NCBI GenBank assembly: GCA_963738375.1 | Contig: CAVTWL010000002.1 | Location: 248,001 to 312,000, forward strand | Source: Bog-159 sp963738375 | GTDB taxonomy: Bacteria > Acidobacteriota > Terriglobia > Bryobacterales > Bryobacteraceae | Length of the DNA: 64,000 nt | Direction of reading: 5' to 3' | Part shown: positions 59,743 to 64,000 of the stretch, piece by piece | Numbering within the stretch: position 1 is the first letter of the stretch | How the letters are laid out: each line of letters begins with the position of its first letter | Translations under genes and position numbers: made by a program | The notes under the pieces: generated by a model | The model's input: only the letters and a program-made list of their open reading frames with translations | The model's database searches: none | What the model was told of the DNA's origin: nothing

Positions 59743-60192
59743 ATGAAAAATCGGGTATTGTTGGGCGCCAGCTTATTGATACTGGCGTCGGGATTTCAGG
59801 CGGTTCAGGCACAGGACAAGGCGGCCGCACGCACACTGAAAGTGAACGTGCATTACACCGGCTCGGGGACGGTGGATGAGAAGCATAAGATCCAGGTATT
59901 CATGTTCGATTCGCCCGACTTTATGCAAGGGAATGCCATGCCGACGGGGATGCAGATGACGGAGTCAAAAACGGGTACGGTGACGTTTACCGACATCGCG
60001 GCGGCGAAGGTTTATGTGGTCGGCGTTTACGATCCGACGGGCGGCTATGATGGGCAGTCCGGGCCGCCACCCTCGGGTTCCTCGATGGGGATGTATAGCA
60101 AGCAACCGGGCACGCCCGAAGCCATCGCCATCGACGCGGGGAAAACCATTGAGATAGACCTGAATTTTGACGATATGGCTAAAATGCCTTAG
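59743..60192 (+). CDS. Small secreted protein of unknown function
   Basis: 149 residues. Signal peptide (VLLGASLLILASGFQAVQAQ) and a soluble beta-rich body, TLKVNVHYTGSGTVDEKHKIQVFMFDSPDF, then VYVVGVYDPTGGYDGQSGPPPSGSSMG. Ends EIDLNFDDMAKMP. Such proteins resemble carboxypeptidase-regulatory-like folds; function unknown. GGAG lies about 8 nt before ATG 59743. It overlaps hypF convergently by 4 bp. Confidence 0.65.
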   Translation: MKNRVLLGASLLILASGFQAVQAQDKAAARTLKVNVHYTGSGTVDEKHKIQVFMFDSPDFMQGNAMPTGMQMTESKTGTVTFTDIAAAKVYVVGVYDPTGGYDGQSGPPPSGSSMGMYSKQPGTPEAIAIDAGKTIEIDLNFDDMAKMP

Positions 60193-62418
60193 CTGCCTGC
60201 CCGAGTTGCAGCAATCACTACCTGCCCGAGCGCGATGCCTCCGTCGTTGGGCGGAACTTGGGCGTGGATGTAGGTTTCAAAATCGCCGGAGCGGAGGATG
60301 GCCAGCGTGCGTGCGAGCAGGCGCATGTTCTGGAAGGTTCCTCCGCTCAGGCAGACCCGGTTGATCCGTTCTTCCAGCCGTAGTTTGCGGCAGACCACGG
60401 CGATGGCTTGCGCCATGGTGTTGTGGAAACGGGCCGCGATCAAAGGCGCGGGAACCGCGGCGCGAACCTCCGCTACGATTCGCTCGACGGCCGGGCGGAA
60501 GTCGAGGATGCCGGCTTCCAATTGAAACGGGTAGAATTCTTCGGCCCCTTCGGCCGCGATCATTTCTAATTCGATGGCGGCCTGGCCTTCGAAATTGATT
60601 TCCTGGCGCAGGCCGATCAGGGAAGCGACGGCGTCGAACAGGCGTCCGCAAGATGACGTTTCCACCGTATTGATATTTTGCGCAAGCATTTTGCGCACTA
60701 CTTTGCGATGGGCTTCCGGGATTTCACGCCAGATCGCCAGTTCGGGAAATTCGGCTTGGGAGCCGAAGGTATCCGCCAGATACGCGAGGGCCGGACGCCA
60801 GGGCTGGCGGACGGCGGTATCGCCTCCGGCCAGCGGGATGTAGCGCAGATGGGCGCGACGCTCGAAGCCGGCATAATCGGCGATCATAAACTCCCCGCCC
60901 CAGATTTTGCCGTCGAGACCGTAGCCCGTGCCATCCAGCGCGACGCCAATCACTTTACCGCGCAATCCATTTTCAGCCATGCAACTGGCGATGTGCGCGT
61001 GATGATGCTGCACGCCGATTTTTTCCAGATCGGGAATGCGCAGGGCAAATTGGGTGCTGAGGTAGCCGGGATGGAGGTCGTGGGCGACGGCGCGCGGCGC
61101 GACGCGAAATAGCTTCTTCAGGTTCGACAAGGTCTCTTCGAAGAAGCGCAGCGTTTCGTAGTTTTGCATGTCGCCGATATGCTGGCTGAGCACGGCATAA
61201 CTGCCCTTGCCGAGACAAAAGGTGTTTTTTAGCTCGCCGCCGCAAGCCAGGATTTCGGCGACGGGCATGCCCAGGTCGATCGCTTGCGGCACGAAACCGC
61301 GCGATCGGCGCAGGACGCGCTCGCGGCCTTCGAAGACGCGGACCACGGAATCGTCGGCGCGCATGTAAATGTCCCGATTGTGGACCAGGAACCAATCGGC
61401 AAGCGGACGGAGACGATCGAGGGCTTCGCCGTTAGCCGTGACGATGGGTTCTTCGCTGAGATTGCCGCTGGTCATCACCAGCACGTCGTAGGGCGAGCCG
61501 GCGAACAGCAGGTGGTGCAAGGGGGTGTAAGGCAGCATGACGCCGATGGTCTGGTTGCCGGGGGCAACGGATTCGGAGATGGCGGCATTGGGCAGGCGCG
61601 GCAAGCACCACGATCGGGCAGCGGGCGCTTTCGAGGGCGCGGCGATCGTCCGCAGTAATCGCGGCGACTGACTCGGCGGCGGCCAGATCGCGGGCCATCA
61701 GGGCGAAAGGTTTATCCGACCGGCGTTTGCGTTCGCGCAGCAGGCGGACGGCGGTATCGTTGCGGGGATCGCAGGCGAGGTGGAATCCGCCGAGTCCGCG
61801 GATGGCGAGGATTTCGCCGCCGGCCAGCCGCCGCTGCGCTTCGGCGATGGGCGCGGATAGCTGGGGGCCGCAGGCAGGGCAGGCGTTGGGCTGGGCATGA
61901 AAGCGGCGATCGGCGGGATCGGCGTATTCCCGCCGGCAGGCATCGCACATGGCGAATGCAGCCATGGTGGTGTTGGGCCGGTCGTACGGAATATCGCGAA
62001 TGATGGTGTAACGCGGCCCGCAGTTGGTGCAGTTGGTGAACGGATAGCCGTAGCGGCGGTTGGCGGGATCGGTGAAGTCGCGGAAGCAATCCGCGCAAGT
62101 GGCTACGTCGGGCGAGACCAGGACGAATTCACCATCGCCGGGGAGGCTCTCGCGGATAACGAAGGCGCGGCCGCCAACCGGCGGGATTTCGGATATGGCG
62201 ATTTCGACGATCCGCGCCAGGGGGGGGGCCTCGGCGGTGAGAGCGGCGGCGAATTCGTCGAGCGCGGCGGCGGGGCCTTCGATTTCGGCGACCACTCCGG
62301 CGGAAGTGTTCAGCACGTATCCGGCGAGTCCAAAACGGTGGGCGAGCTTGTGCACAAATGGACGAAATCCCACGCCCTGCACCACGCCGCGAATGCGGAT
62401 TTGCCGGCGAGCCAGCAT
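60189..62418 (-). CDS. hypF: Carbamoyltransferase HypF, one +1 frameshift
   Basis: About 743 residues when one extra base near 61602 is ignored. It makes the cyanide ligands of NiFe hydrogenase by activating carbamoyl phosphate and loading HypE. Segments: acylphosphatase (RGVVQGVGFRPFVHKLA), two zinc fingers (CADC, CTNC; CDAC, CPAC), a YrdC-like domain (ILAIRGLGGFHLACDP onward), and the Kae1-like end with HHHAHIASCMAENG. A 9-G tract (62220-62228) in the N-terminal part is in frame. No other hydrogenase gene is in the window. Confidence 0.9.
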
Positions 62419-62501
62419 CACGCCCGATGGTAGCGTATTTGAAAACCTGTACCGGCGGCCATGGAATCGCGCGTGCTGGTAATTGGGCAAGGAGAGCAGC
62501 A

Positions 62502-62705
62502 ATGGCAAAACTCACGACACGCAAGAAAAACGCCGAACCAAAAACCGATTTCGGCCTTCCCGAGGAGCGTAAATATCCGATGCCTGACGCCAGCCACGCG
62601 CGCAATGCAAAGGCGCGTGCCTCGCAAATGGAGCATCAGGGCAAGCTCAGCGCCGCCGACAAGAAGAAGGTCGACGCCAAGGCCGACAAGATCCTCAACA
62701 AGTAA
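62502..62705 (+). CDS. Small basic protein of unknown function
   Basis: 67 residues, lysine-rich: AKLTTRKKNAEPKTDFGLPEERKYPMPDASHARNAKARASQ, ending DAKADKILNK. The KYPMPDASHARNAKARASQ phrase occurs in a small group of short conserved proteins (DUF6582-like), from memory. GGAG lies about 7 nt before ATG 62502. Function unknown; likely cytoplasmic. Confidence 0.65.
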   Translation: MAKLTTRKKNAEPKTDFGLPEERKYPMPDASHARNAKARASQMEHQGKLSAADKKKVDAKADKILNK

Positions 62706-62759
62706 CCCGCGCCCCGGGATAACCGGGAACTTCCCATACGGCGCGGTTTCTAACTGAAG

Positions 62760-64000
62760 ATGACCGTTCGCCAACACCTGGGAATTCTGGCGCAGGATTT
62801 GCGCTATGCAGTGCGGGGGATGCGGCGCACCCCGGGATTTACGCTGGCCGCCGTCTTCGCCATGGCGCTGGGCATAGGCGCCGGGGCGGCCGTTTTCAGC
62901 GTGGTCGATCGCATCCTGTTTCGCAGCTTGCCGTACGCGCACGCCGAGAGTCTGGTTTCGGTGGGCTTCGTAGCGCCGATCATCCCCCAGGAATTCATGC
63001 TGGGCACCGACTATGTGGAGTGGCGCGCGCGAGAGCAGCCTTTCGAGGCGATGACTACGTGGTCCGGCGTGAACGACTGCGATTGGACGGCCGCGAATCC
63101 TGTGCGCCTCGCCTGCGCGGCGGTGGAGGCCAATTTCCTGCCGGTTCTGGGGATTACGCCCGCGGCGGGCCGAAATTTCACGCGCGACGAAGACCGCCCC
63201 AAGGGCCCGCCTGTAGCGCTGATTTCATACGGCCTGTGGCAGAGCCGGTTCGGCGGCGACCGCGCGGCGGTGGGAAAGACCGTCCCCGTGGACGGGCGAA
63301 GCACGACCATTGTTGGCATTCTGCCCCGGGATTTCGAACTGCCGACACTGGAACACGCCGATTTGGTCGTTCCGCAAGCGATCGATGAGGCACAGCAGCA
63401 CAGGCCCAATGCCGGCCGGGTGCTGCAATGCGTGGCGCGCCTGAAGGCGGGTGTGACCGAACAGCAGGCGGCGGCTGCGATGCAACCGCTTTTCGAAGAT
63501 TCGCTGCAATTTGTACCGGGGCCCTTCCGGAAGGAAGTGAAGCTGCGGGTGCGGCCGGTGCGGGACCGGCAAATTCACGACGCGCGGCCGGCATCCTGGA
63601 TCCTGTTAGGCGCGGTGCTGGCGGTGCTGGCGATTGCCTGCGCGAATGTGGCGAACCTGCTGCTGGCACGGGCGGCAGCACGGGAGAAAGAAGTAGCGAT
63701 CCGGATGGCGTTGGGCGCGGGCCGGGCCAGGCTGGCCCGGCAGACGCTGACGGAAAGCTTGCTGCTGGCAGCGACCGGCGGCGCGGCGGGTTGCCTGCTG
63801 GCCGCGGCGCTGCTGCGGATTTTCGTGGCGGTCGCGCCGGAAGGCATCCCCCGGTTGCAACAGGCGGCGGTGGATCCGCGAGTGCTGCTGTTCGCGCTGG
63901 CGGCGACGCTGGCCAGCGGCCTGCTATTCGGGCTGGTTCCCGCGCTGGACCGTCCGCGCGCGGAGGCGCTGGCGGGCGGACGATCGGTGGGAGTGCGGGC
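62760..64000 (+). CDS. ADOP/MacB-type ABC transporter permease, 3' end outside window
   Basis: About 413 residues visible, continuing beyond 64000. The start LAQDLRYAVRGMRRTPGFTLAAVFAMALGIGAGAAVFSVVDRIL is the hallmark of the acidobacterial duplicated orphan permease family: FtsX-like permeases with two periplasmic halves and no ATPase gene beside them. Seen so far: N-terminal membrane segment, MacB-type periplasmic domain (about 50-270), then FtsX helices (WILLGAVLAVLAIACANVANLLLARA). Likely function is export or signalling at the inner membrane, unassigned. ATG 62760 follows TGAAG. Confidence 0.9.
   Translation, partial: MTVRQHLGILAQDLRYAVRGMRRTPGFTLAAVFAMALGIGAGAAVFSVVDRILFRSLPYAHAESLVSVGFVAPIIPQEFMLGTDYVEWRAREQPFEAMTTWSGVNDCDWTAANPVRLACAAVEANFLPVLGITPAAGRNFTRDEDRPKGPPVALISYGLWQSRFGGDRAAVGKTVPVDGRSTTIVGILPRDFELPTLEHADLVVPQAIDEAQQHRPNAGRVLQCVARLKAGVTEQQAAAAMQPLFEDSLQFVPGPFRKEVKLRVRPVRDRQIHDARPASWILLGAVLAVLAIACANVANLLLARAAAREKEVAIRMALGAGRARLARQTLTESLLLAATGGAAGCLLAAALLRIFVAVAPEGIPRLQQAAVDPRVLLFALAATLASGLLFGLVPALDRPRAEALAGGRSVGVR

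Noticed and set aside
60189..62418. Part of a hydrogenase maturation operon
   Set aside because: No hypA-E or hydrogenase gene is visible on either side.

Overview
The window is GC-rich, densely packed bacterial DNA that looks like an acidobacterium close to Solibacter/Bryobacter. The pointers are a secreted protein built of GloVer-type GNLYG repeats, two TAT-exported Gfo/Idh/MocA oxidoreductases, a large MacB/FtsX-type permease of the acidobacterial ADOP kind at the right edge, M61 and M64 peptidases, a PIG-L deacetylase and a multihaem cytochrome c. This assignment rests on gene content only.

Layout. 1-2.5 kb: end of hisS, a pentapeptide-repeat protein, rimI-like acetyltransferase and fabI. 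2.5-22.9 kb: an exopolysaccharide (Wzx/Wzy) locus. A CpsB-type phosphatase faces a GloVer protein and a FecR-like protein; then one long plus-strand operon encodes a NusG/RfaH paralogue, a small DNA-binding-like protein, Wza, a Wzc tyrosine kinase (reading frame broken nine times), Wzx, Wzy, two glycosyltransferases, a glycosidase-like protein, a PglC-like initiating transferase, and a module of acyl carrier protein, ketoreductase-like SDR, PglD-like acyltransferase, KAS III and aminotransferase, ending in a membrane-anchored epimerase. I infer that the module makes a short (hydroxy)acyl chain and attaches it to an amino sugar.

22.9-35.1 kb: seven-haem cytochrome c, MocA oxidoreductase, M61 peptidase, HNH nuclease, ComF, bacterioferritin, UPF0104-type flippase-like protein, a second MocA, LmbE deacetylase, hemerythrin, a flavin/PPOX protein and a two-domain thioredoxin-fold protein. 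35.2-41.8 kb: HTH protein, a 50-residue ORF, then a translationally coupled operon (Cys-rich protein, MscS channel, CocE-type hydrolase, DUF3052-like protein) and an ankyrin protein. 41.8-46.2 kb: a small secreted protein, a damaged GH3 glycosidase and a secreted glycosidase-like protein. 46.4-52.6 kb: a histone-H1-like protein, HipA-like kinase, AHSA1, STAS, DHFR-like, cytochrome c, mutarotase-like, GNAT and DUF465 genes. 52.7-64 kb: mfd, secreted proteins, M64 peptidase, YjbQ, a response regulator broken at a poly-G tract, hypF (one frameshift), a small basic protein and the start of an ADOP permease.

Two patterns cut across the window. First, thirteen coding interruptions: twelve fit an extra base, nine of them clustered in wzc, and one is a poly-G tract. 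Second, many genes lack a Shine-Dalgarno but have a TAnnnT-like hexamer 6-12 nt before the start codon, consistent with leaderless transcripts.
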